Below, in pieces: positions 33,649 through 45,600 of a stretch of DNA of 64,000 nucleotides. Below the pieces are notes generated by a model, which was not told the origin of the DNA, ran no database searches, and was given only the letters and a program-made list of their open reading frames with translations. Where the stretch lies: the NCBI RefSeq assembly GCF_015706575.1, contig NW_024037076.1, forward strand, positions 5,118,777 through 5,182,776. The letters are read 5' to 3'. The stretch's first letter is position 1; the number at the start of each line of letters is the position of its first letter. The stretch is from Patiria miniata. Its lineage: Eukaryota; Echinodermata; Asteroidea; Valvatida; Asterinidae. The translations under genes and the position numbers were made by a program.

Positions 33649-36600
33649 CTGCAGGAGAAATGAAAAACAAATTAAAGGCTGATCATTATTATCAACTGAC
33701 CTTTATTAAGGGATTAAATGCATGCTTGGCCGGTTTTAAACACTATGTTTAAGACTGGTTGGAGTCTGGATGCTGATAGTGACCTGACCTTTATTATAAG
33801 GGAATACATGTGTGCTTGGCCAGTTTTAAACACTATGTTTAAGACCGGTTGGAGTCTGGATGCTGATAGTAACCTGACCTTTATTATAAGGGAATAAATG
33901 TGTGCTTGGCCAGTTTTAAACACTATGTTTAAGACTGGTTGGAGTCTGGATGCTGATAATGACCTTAGCTGAAGGCGAGGATCATTATCAGCATCCAGAC
34001 TCCAACCCGTCTTAACATATAGAGTTTAATACCGGCCAAGTACATATTTATTCCCATTCATAAATACCTATTCGGTAAAAAAAGTCAAAACTTTTTGGTC
34101 CAAAGTCAAAACAAGTCAAATGTTATAAATTTCTAACGATTTTGTTTTGAAAGTACAGTTGCAGTGCTCCTGTGCCCAAGTCCTTCATTGTGTGATTTAC
34201 GTAACAGTTATTACCTAAAACTTTCTTTGAATAATCTGAAGCCTTCTTTTTAGAATCTTTCTTAGAAAGAGGCACATTATTATTCATGGGGGTTGCCATT
34301 GAAATGTTTAACCAGTGCGCGTAGGAGGACGAGATAACACGCACTGGCTGTTTTTATACACAGGCACGGCTGGCGGGTTTTAAGACGTCAAGATTGCCTC
34401 AACTCGCCTCCGGGTGACGTCTAAACACGCTAACCCCTCATGTCTTTTGTACACACCCACAATGTCCGTGAAGTCTGTTGAGGCAGGCCGTGTGTTGATC
34501 TTGAATTGGCTGTTGTGAACGGCCTATTGTTGTACAATTTAAATCCAAGCGCACACCCCAGAGTATTGAAACATATGAAGTTTTGCCAAGAAAGATCATA
34601 CAAATACTGTTGAAATGGCCCTTGCGAGTCAGTATTTGTGGTGGTTTGCTGTATACCAGAAGTTGGCTCGGAAATTTTGCCTTTTGCAAAAAATCCACAT
34701 TTTCGGCAAAAAGAATTCCGGCGCGAAGTGGTTAAAAGAAAATGCTTTCATAAAGATCATGGAAAACTTAGGCTTGTGAAAGCAGTTTGGGAGAAGAAAA
34801 TTGAATTTGTTGACGAGAACGCAGGGAGGAACTATACAAAATAAATGACTTGAAAACAAAACTTACCCCTGGTCTCCGGAATCCTCTTGGGAGTTTCCGA
34901 AGAAGCCAGCCCTTGGGGAGGACAACTCCCGAATGACGTTGAGCAGAGTTTCGTCCGGGGGTGAAGGGGACATGATGCTGTCTGGATTAGCCGTCATGTT
35001 GAAGATCAGGGCTTCGACAGCCGGCCGCAGGGCTGTGATCTTGGCCGCTGAGGCATGGGGCATTCGGAGCTGAATCCTGATATCGGACAGGGAAAAATGT
35101 CCATTTGTTTCTCCACTTTTATGCATGTGCCTTTTTTGGTCGTGAAATAGTTGTGTATATGGTGCAATAAACCCGTCTGTTATTGGCAATGCATTCTGTG
35201 AACGGATGTCAAACAAAGTAGTTTGTGTACTTGTGATACACGTCACCACAATACATTTGTTCTTGTAATTTTTGACTTTGGATAATCACAAATATTCAAG
35301 AATTTGTATCAGCTGTTGCTGTTTATAACAGCTTCTAGAAGCATTTGAACCAAAATGAAACTGTTGATTGAGGCCGAACTTTAATTAAATTAAGATAACT
35401 GTTTGCATGATACAAACAATGATAATCTACATACTTATTGCTTTGAGTGAATTGCCAAAATCTACGTTTTTTCTCTGATTAACAGATTTTAATAGTTCTC
35501 AACAATTCATAATTCATAATTCATAAGGACAAGGCAAGCCTTGTAAAGTTGGTCCCAGAGTGCATGAAATTCTACTCAACTGATTCAAAATGGCTATTCA
35601 CTGGAAGTCTTTCCATACATCTGGCGTACACAATAGGCCAGATTTAGCACAATACACAGTAATCCTATATGACAGCACTGCCCAGCTCTCTTTAAAAAAA
35701 CAAGGCTAAGTCAGTAATGACAGTCAGCTGGTGAGTCGGTCAGTCAGTCCATCACAAAGAGGGCCCTAGGTTGGCCCTCTGGGCTCGGCAAAAAAAGGCT
35801 TGTATTGGAAGACATTTTTGTGAGACTTAGTTTGCCTTTATACATACCAGTCGTCCAGCATGATTAAGCCGTTGCATGATTCAATGGACCGTGCACCAAA
35901 TAGCAGAAGCTGTAGTGGAGACACCATGGTCATTCCCTTGGCTGATACCGCACGGGTCCGGATCTGTCAAAAAGCAACATTTTTGATTAGACTTTACATA
36001 AGCATTTGGGTTTTTTGTGGAAAACTTAACGCATGAACCTGATTATGAGCTTTTGTTTTACCTACTGGTATCTATGCTGTACATTTGATCAAAACAAATT
36101 CTAAGTACCAACCTATAAGGTTTAAGATTAAAACTGCATGAAAGTTACTTATAGTTTATGTAACATAATTTCCTTTATTGTTAACAATGAAGGTTAATTT
36201 GAATTTATAATTGAGCAGCGTAGACAGTGACAATGACCAACGTTTTAAAAACCAAAACCGAAAAATGTCTGCCAAGTAAATCTAATGACAAAATATAAGT
36301 ATTGCAAATGTCCAGTTTCGAACTGAGATGGTGGTTTGTGGTTAGAGAACGTCAAATTTATTTTTAACTTTTTTTCTTGGCATAGTTTGAGACTTTTTGA
36401 CTAGGTTTAGTGCCATGAACCTTTTCAGTGAAGACGAAAAACGGCGAAGGGAACGTCTGCTCAAACTTGCTGAAGTTGACCGAGGACTTGTGGATCAGCG
36501 CCGACTTGTTCTCCGTGGTCAGCAACTTGCGCTTCTCCTTGTGGTAGCAGGTGTTGGGAGACAGGCCCATAGCCAGGAGGCTGACTATCACCTCCAGCTT

Positions 36601-39600
36601 GACGTCCTGCCCGCCAAAGTTGAAGAACTCCAGCTCCATGCACTCTGCAAGTTTCAAGTGGGAGTTTTTTTTAATCTTCCTAGTCTTTTGGGCACTTAAA
36701 AACCCTTTAGATTTTGCCTTTAGAAACATGTTTGCCAATAGGTCTCTCTCAAAGATGGCCATCTCTGTAGGAGAACTGCAACTGCGAATTTCGCGCAATC
36801 AAGCACGTGTTGAAAATGTGCCAAACACGCGCGCTTGTTGCTCGAAATGTGTTCGAAATACAACGCAGCCGACGTGCGTTATGCAAGTTGACGCTCAAAA
36901 TGCCGATGCACGTGCGCTATTAAGGTGGTAGGAATTTGGATATTTTGCTGAAGTAAGTAATGTATTCTTTTCTTTGGTGATTTGTTATGTCAATACATGA
37001 CAGTAAGCCAATGAGCAACCCTTTCTCACCAATGTTTGCAATGAGCAAATTTTGGGTTCACAATGTGAAAAGCAAACCCCTAAACTGAACAGTGTCTTCC
37101 TGAAATGACATCACAGCTGTAATTACCTCAGTTGTCCTGAAAAGCATGGACATTTTTAAACGTTTAAAGAAGTGCACTTTTCAATAAAATTTACCGAAAA
37201 GGGATGTCAAATAGTTTTTGTACATTTAAGAGGAGTAGAAAGTTGCATGAAATGTGTTCCTGAGAAAAATTCATTGCATGGACCCTTTAACCCTAACTCC
37301 CTAGTGTCTTTTACTAGGAACTGGACCAAGTCCATCAAAATCCATCAATCACTGTGCGTCGAATACAAAACTGTACATGACATAATGGAATCCACCACTG
37401 ACGCACTGGTTGACATTCATGGACTTGCTTCATGTGGCTTTTATCAGAATAGCAGTACAGAAAGCTAGGTAAAATCAATCGGATACCCCTAGCACTGCTT
37501 CAGGCCATTAGGCCCAAGTCGATCATATACTCCATCAATGTTTAGTCATGCCAGGCCTTCTGGACCAAGTCCCCAAAATCCACCAAAATGGGGGATGGAT
37601 TTTGATGGAGTTGGGGTGGTTAAGGTTAATATTGCTAGTACACATGAAGGATGCTATCCTTTTCATCATCCCACTACTACCATAATATGTCACACCTAAA
37701 TTACGTGTGGTACACGTGAATTACTTGGGTGAAGCACATGACAGTAAGAACAACTTCATTAAATTTACATGTATGCATATGTATACCCACTGCAGCTGCA
37801 ACCAAACATTGAATACTAAAATCTGCAGAAATTACTCACGTTCTGGAAAACCTTCCATAACCAGGATATCCTTCAGTTGATTCTGAAGGAATAAGAAACA
37901 GAAAAAAGTATCAAGATATGTTGATTTTTAGTTGCGGACTGGGGAAACTACCAGTTAGTTGCGGACTGGAGAAAACTGGAGCGCTGTGGTCCAATGGTTA
38001 CGGTGTTTGGCTCACGTGCCGTGGTGTGTGGGTTGGAACCCTGAGGGGGAACGTGGTGCTTGTGTTCTTGGGCAAGGCACTTTACTACAATTGCCTCTCT
38101 CCACCCAGGAGTATAAATGGGTACCTGTGAGGGTAGAGACCAGAATGCGCTAATCTCGAGCTGCTGCAAAAACTGGTCTCATGGCCTGATGAACAGGGGT
38201 AATAATTGTGATATAAAGCGCTACATAAGCACCATATTATTATTATTATTACTATTATTATTAGTTTTCAAACCACTTTTCTTCCCCAAAACCTTGCTCA
38301 AATGCAGAAAATACACAAATGTATGTGCACTTTCCCTACCATTAAGTTCATTCTAAATGTCCACATTTTTATGTGAGTGCAAGGTGTTACGGCGGCAGTG
38401 GATTTTAGTCCCTCCTGGCCTTGCAACCGAGTGAGGGGTGCTTTTGCGAAGAGTCTGTAGGAAGCCACACTGTCTTTGAAATAGCCCTTCACAACAAATA
38501 TTTAGGTTTATATTCAGATTTGAAACAAGAAATTAGAAGTCTCACCCTAGCTTCATAGATCATGCGCAGGGATGTCATCTGTAGCTGCTTGCGGTCACAG
38601 TAATTCATAGCACCGTCCTCACCACCATTGGACCTGAAATGAAAACATCAAGAATATTACAAATACGTTCGAAAAAATTACTGTGTTACGCTGGTTTTGG
38701 ACTGGCGTTAAGGCCGGTTCATACTTCATGTGATGAACTTGTGGACATGTGATGGACATGTGATGGCATGTGATGGGCATGTGATGGACGTGATGGACTT
38801 GTGATGGACATGTGATGGACATCATTTGAGGGAAGTCAGGTTGGCGCAGAGGGAATTTCCTCGCCTTCCACTGCTGTGACCCGGGTTCGAATCCCGCCTG
38901 GGCCAATATGTGGATTGGGTTTTCAGTCCCTGCCTGATTCCGTGGGTTTTCCCCAGAATATTCTTCTGGGCTTTTCCTTCAACCTCTTAACCTGCAATTT
39001 CTTCTCATTGTCTTCTCTCTACAGGTTTCTTCAGGCTTGCGAGCTACAGTGCCTAGGACGCTTTTGAGGAATCCTTGGTTTCATTACCAAAAAGGATTAA
39101 TAATAATGATAATAATAAAGTTATGGACATGTGATTGACTTGTATTGGACATGTGATGGACATGTGATGGACTTGTGTTGGACATGTGTTGGACATGTGA
39201 TGGACTTGTGATGGACTTCTGATGGATATGTGATGGACATGTGATGGACATCTGATGGACATGCGATGGACTTGTGAGGGATTGTGATGGACATGTGATG
39301 GGCATATGATGGACATGTGATGGACTTGTGATCGACATGTGATGGACATCTGATGGGCATGTGATGGGCATGTGATGGGCATGTGATGGACTTGTGATGG
39401 ATTTGTGATGGACTTTTGATGGACTTGTGATGGACACGTGATGGACATGTGATGGACTTGTGAGGGATTGTGATGAACATGTGATGGGCATATGATGGAC
39501 ATGTGATGGACTTCTGATCGACATGTGATGGACATCTGATGGGCATGTGATGGGCATGTGATGGACATGTGATGGACATGTGATGAACTTGTGATGGACA

Positions 39601-42600
39601 TGTGATGGACCTGTGTTGGACTTGATTACAACACTGGTTGATACTCACAATGCCTGTTCCCATTCCTGGAAGCAGCCCAGTACAGCGATATGGTCGCTGT
39701 GACGGATGCCGCAGTAAGACTTGTGCAAGTTGGTGACTTTGCCCATGTGGGTGACGAAGGGCTCCGAGAACACGGTGCTGGCTGCTATGATACACATGGC
39801 ATCTCCCACACTAAAATAGATTTGAAAAAAAAAAAAAATTGAAATAACTTTTTATTTATTTATCTTTATATTTTTTTTTAATTACTTTTCTTGGGTTTAA
39901 AATGCAAGTTCCTGGAGTACCCCAGTCCCTGACAATGATGCAGACCTACTTAATACACATACATGTATGTTCTGGGTTCAAGTACCTGGTATTCCATTTG
40001 CACCTCTGGACAGGATGATGTGACTGTTTTTCGCTTAGAACATAGAAGCACACAAGTATGTGGGGGGTGGTGGGTGGGGAGGGTGGTGGGGATTGGGGGG
40101 GGGGGAGGGGGTGGAGGGTGGGGCGGGGGGGGGGGGGGGGGGGACAGGGAAGTGGTAACCGAATCTGCAATCTGCAACTTTTAAGCAATCACAAATCATA
40201 AAAAAAAAAAATTTGGCACAAATGTTTGAGCCTACAAAACACTTAGAACAAGGTGCTGCACAAAGCTTCAGAAATTTGCCTTTCAACAGCGAATTGTCCA
40301 TTTCAAAAGGAAAACGTGAGGCGTTCTGGCTATCCGATCCGTTCCGAAGTACCCCCTCACCGGCAAAGTAAGTACAGTTGGGGGAGACCGACCGACGCCA
40401 TCTTGCCTGACTGCAATTATTTTGTAGTAGTACAGACTTCCCCTGGTGTACGTGCGTCACACACAAGGAACGGTGCGCGTCAACCAGGGAAATGTCCCGC
40501 CCATGGGATGTAGTTGCTAGGTAAAAGGGCGCCCTCTTTTGTTAGCGCATGGAGCCCATATGACTCGTTCGCTCAGTAAACTACTTACAAGAGTGAGCAT
40601 CCCAGGATGATCATCTTGCCCAGCTTGGGTTCTATGGGCATCTTGGCCAGGATCTTCCCTAGGGGTGTTAGCTCCTCCTGCTGGTCCAACGCATGCATAT
40701 CTGCAAGTGAATGGCGACACATCAATTGCCTCGTCAAAACTAAGTATGGGATGTACATGCAACAAGGCTCAAAATGTCCACCAGAATGCTGGACAGAGTC
40801 CAGTGATTTAAATGTAATACAGTGGAACACCGCTATAACGAACTTCATGGGATCCTCAGAAAGTGTTCGTAATAACGATCGTTCGGTATAGTGATTTTGT
40901 ACCGCTGGTACCCTCTTTTGACCAATAGTGAACGGGCATTTCTCACATTCCGCGACCGCATGAGGAGTCGTCAGGAGACTTTAGCAATGGGTGGTTTTCC
41001 CTTCTATTCCTTGGGGAAATAATAGCCATCTATCGCTCTTCAACATTTAAACACAATGTAACTATGGGTCGTTGATGTTTGGGAATTAAAAGTGGCCCAA
41101 ATAGTGTTAATGCACGTACAACCGGTAGTTTTTTTGTTAATCTGTTGACTTTTTTCAACAACAACGTTCGGTAAGTTTTGAACATTAAAACCGAGAGCCA
41201 AGGATGATGTTCGGTATAGCCGAATGTTCGGTATAGCGGTGTTCGGTATAGCGGCGTTCCGCAGAAGCATCATTTGCTCTTTTGTTCGAAGCAACGAAAT
41301 TGCTCAAAATCTTAAGTAGGGTGCTTAACAACTGAACCTTTCAGTCACTGTAGCACCTGACACCACCCTGCCTATTACTACCTGTAGTGCCCGAAACCAA
41401 CCAAGCACTCTATGGTTTTATCGATTTCTCAGTGAGTAAATACAATGTAATACAATGAAGTCCAGGTGGTAATGGGTTAACCATTGAAGTTTTAGCTATT
41501 TGGCTACTCTACATTATGAGAAAACAGAGAAAACATTTACACCATTTTTAGGGTTCAGTTCATTTTTTTAAAAACCACCTTCCAGTATTGTTTTCTTCCA
41601 AATGATACCGTTTCAGGCAAAATAATTTAACAGGGTATTTGATACCAGTCCTACCGTCACTTTGAGTCTTAAGAAGGGGCGGGGCGTGGGAGGGGGAGGG
41701 GCTTGGAAGAAGAGGGGGCTAGGGAGTTTGTCATACCTTTCAAGGCAGCTACAGCTTCCACGACCGAGTCCAGTGGTGGCGGCTCGATAGCCTTGCCCAG
41801 AAAGTCTGCGATTTTACCCAGACGCAGCAGTTTGATGGTCAAGGCCAGCTCGTGCAGAGGGGTACGAAAGATCTCTGGTGTCGTATAATCCTCAAGTCTG
41901 GTGGGAAAAAAAAGATTCACAAAATAAGCGTGTGCCAAGGCTTCATGGTTTCAAGTACTGAACTCAAGGTCTGTAGGTTGTGGGTTCGAGTCCAGCCTAG
42001 AGTTGTGGTGCTGTGCCCTTGGTCAAGGCACTTTGTCACTCATTGCTTCGCCCCACCTAGGAGTAAATGGGTGCCTGTGAGGGCAGAGCTGGTTATTGTG
42101 GTTGATTTGAGCTGCTTTGCACCAAAATGGGAGCATCGCGAGCTGTATACTCCCCAGGGAGCTGAGATGGTCTTTGAAATATTATATGAGCCAAACGGAA
42201 TGGGGTAATACTGATGTAAGATCCTTGAGCATTGTTGCATACATGGTCTTTATAAAAAGAAATTGTTAAAGTGCATTAGCTTTCTCACTTTTTATAAAGA
42301 AAACTTAATAACAACTTTAGGGATGACAGCATGAATGGCTAATTTTTTTTTTGTTTTTTTTTGCAGATTGCAGGTTAGAATTGCACTTCAGTCCATTTTC
42401 TTTACTGAAGTATATGTATGGTTCCAGATACTAGAGCATACAAAATTCTATTAACAACCCTTCGCGCAGCGAGCGGACGATAAAATTCTCCACATTTTCC
42501 AAATATGGGCATAATTTTGTTTTCAATGGGCCAATTAGGCCAAGCTTCCATGTAATCCTCACCCCTACTATACACCACAAGCCTGTAGACTCCCATTGGC

Positions 42601-45600
42601 CAGACCCTAGCCACTCTGGAGTAAGGAGTGTTGAAAGACAGAAGCCAAGATGGCGCCTAATGCCTTTTTGCAGTAATGGGAGATCTTAGTGGCCAACCCC
42701 TAAGTGCCGCCGATCTCTTTGTGTCAACCCCTCGTGCCGCCCAGAGCTCAGACAGGTTGTAAACAATCCCTGGCCATGTGAATGACCTATATCTTGTGCA
42801 TGTGCAGGCATGCCAGGGTTAGTGACCTATAAACACATGTGGTGATAAAATTCTCCACGTGGCCATTCCGCGTAAAGTTTTTGGGCTTGATCCACGAAGG
42901 GTTAAGTTGATTCAGAGTGGCTGAAAAGTTTGTAGAATAAGCTGAAGTGGAGACTAGACCAATTTTTCCCTACATGTGTGTTATGAGAGTACAAAGTGAC
43001 TTGAGACTCGTACTCGTCTCAAGTGACTCTAACTACAACACCGACCAATCAGTCAATGTGGTACACAGAGGTCACAAGTCTGGCCTTCTCGGACCAGCTA
43101 AAACTTAGGTTTATTCACTTTTCAAAGCGTGCCCTGCTGCAGAGGTGGAAGGCAAACCCCGGCCGCACACGGCCAGCCCGCCCACGTCGTTGCTCCAGGT
43201 TGGTCTTGGAGGCCCAAATGGTGGCATAGTTGGTCATGTTGTTGTGGGACGTGAAGAGTTTGGTCTTGGCTCTGATAACAAACACAAATTTAATAAAATT
43301 AAATAAAGTCAACTCAATTCAACAGCAAGAAACACTGATTTTCTCAAACTGCAACTTATTTCAGTGAAATCAGTTCACAATAACATGATCTTACGAATCT
43401 TAAAATTTGGGTTTTTTTGAGACAATAATTATATTTCTTATGGAACGCAAACAACGATGGCATGCCAATTCATAGAAATGGCCCCGAACATGGATAGCAA
43501 TATTATAAGTTATCCCGCGAGCGCGAGTGGAACACAGAATAATGTAGGGCGTCTGGTCCCACATACCACGAGGCCAAAGGCCGAGTGGTATGTGGGACAC
43601 AGACGCACTACATTTTCCGTGTTCCACGAGCGCGAGTGTGATAATGAAGTTATCTTCAAGCAAACTTGACGTACAGTAAAGATTGAACACGCACACTGTA
43701 CACAAACTTTTCAGCGGTTATCTTATTACATGTGCGTTTGTATGGAATGGCGCGCGCATCTTTGAAATGCGCAATACGCTGAGTGCAGTACGGACCAAGG
43801 CCGTGCTACATGGTTATATGTAGCACGGCTTGTTGCCATGGAACGCCTATCAGGATTGAGGATTCAAAGTTACTTGAAGATAAAACGTATAGTGATCAAA
43901 TAAACGCTGTAGGAACTTTTTAACTACATTGTATCGGTCTGGTTTTTTTTTTTAACTGAAAATGTATTCATAAATGGGAATAATAGTGCGATTGAGCAGT
44001 TATTATCAGCGATTAGCCCCTTAAACTCGCTTTCCATAAGCAGGAATGTAAGTTGACTCTGACATTTTTACCTAAAAATAATTTGAGACACACAAGAAAA
44101 GTATACACACAAGAATAGTGCCAACATGTTATCAACAATTTGAAAAAGCCTGAATTCACAGGATGTACATCCCTGAGCAGTGCAACTCAACACAATAAAC
44201 ATCCAGTTCCACCTTTTTTTTTTAACATCCATGGTCCAACGGTCGTACTCTAAATGTCATACATTTGAGCTATTTTCTGTCTATCAAATTTTGGTTGAGC
44301 TTGCTGACATGTCCTGCGGCAAAGGCCAGCTAGACTCACTTTAAGGATTTCATTACACAAAGATGCGGTTCTTGTCAGAGGAATGGTGTTTGGCTACAAT
44401 TTTCAGGGTCAATGGTTCTATGGTTACTTTAAAGGGGCACTCACAATGTCATTAAGCTTTGTTTGAATGAGGAACTTGTGAAATATGAATTTTACGAACA
44501 AAGAGAGACTTACTTGCAGATGTCAATCACATACACCACGTCGTTGATGGTGATGCTAGTCTCAGCAATGTTGGTTGACAGAATGATCTGAAAGAACCAC
44601 ACATACAAAAATTGTCAAACAAAACAGTTGACAATTGACCACTTTTTATGACTTTTTGTGTTATATGATCTTTTTATGAATAAACCACCTCACTTTTTGA
44701 ATGAGACATCAAATGAAAAACTTGGTGTACATCTAGTCATGGAGTAATTACTATGCACATTTTTAATTATTAGCAGTCAGACAATAATTCCTTCCTTCCA
44801 GGGTAGAATGGTTCCAATCCCCCTATCTGAATCGATAACTTAGGCACCAGGAATCAGTTTACTTGCACAGTGGATTTGTTAATGCACAAAATCAACACAG
44901 AACATAGGGCTTTGCTGCATTTCGTTTGTGTGGAATCATGTGAACAATAAATTTTATGTACCAACATAGTTCCAAGACAAAGCAGAACCTTATAATTTTT
45001 TTTATGAAAATGCATTTTTATGCAACATTATGCACATGAACATGACCTACCAAACATAATACAAAAAGACTTTTGAATGAAGTGGGTTTTTTTTGGCTAG
45101 ATAAAGTAAAAAGATTGTTTTATAAGTTTTTGGAAAAACTTGAAATTCCAAAATCCATATAGTTTTTTAATTAAAAAAAGAAAAGAAAGTGGAAAAGTTT
45201 TTTTGGCTAGATAAAGTAAAAAGATTGTTTTATAAGTTTTTGGAAAAACTTGAAATTCCAAAATCCATATAGTTTTTTAATTAAAAAAAGAAAAGAAAGT
45301 GGAAAAGTTGTTGGGGAAAAATGTCTTTGTTGAATAGCATGGACATTACATCTTTAAGATGACACTGAGTATGGGTACCTTTGTTACTCCCTCTGGAACT
45401 GATTCAAAGACTCGGTGCTGGTCTTCCCGGGGAATCTGTGAATGCAACGGCAGGATCAGGTAGCCACGGTTGCCTGCAAATTAAAAAAAAATCATACCAA
45501 AATCATCATGTGTATTTTGCCCAATGCAACAACATGCAACACTTGTCAGAATTCCATGCACTTTATTAAAAACAAAATTCCCTGACTTTTCCCAGAAATC

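Noticed and set aside
33085..33670. Long open frames on both strands opposite and overlapping the DHX9 RGG exon (proline-rich, and Thr/Val/Glu-rich)
   Set aside because: They are shadows of the GC-rich RGG repeat. Only the frame that continues from exon w25 in phase 2 encodes RGG boxes and ends in a natural stop.
33714..33923. ORF with a 30-residue internal repeat
   Set aside because: The DNA repeat is 90 bp, a multiple of three, so any open frame repeats. It lies within an intron and has no known domain.
39053..39795. Repetitive ORFs of 150-220 residues (Ser/His/Ile repeats)
   Set aside because: They are produced by an 11-bp minisatellite, which stays open in several frames. Only the far end (39649-39810) overlaps a true DHX9 exon.
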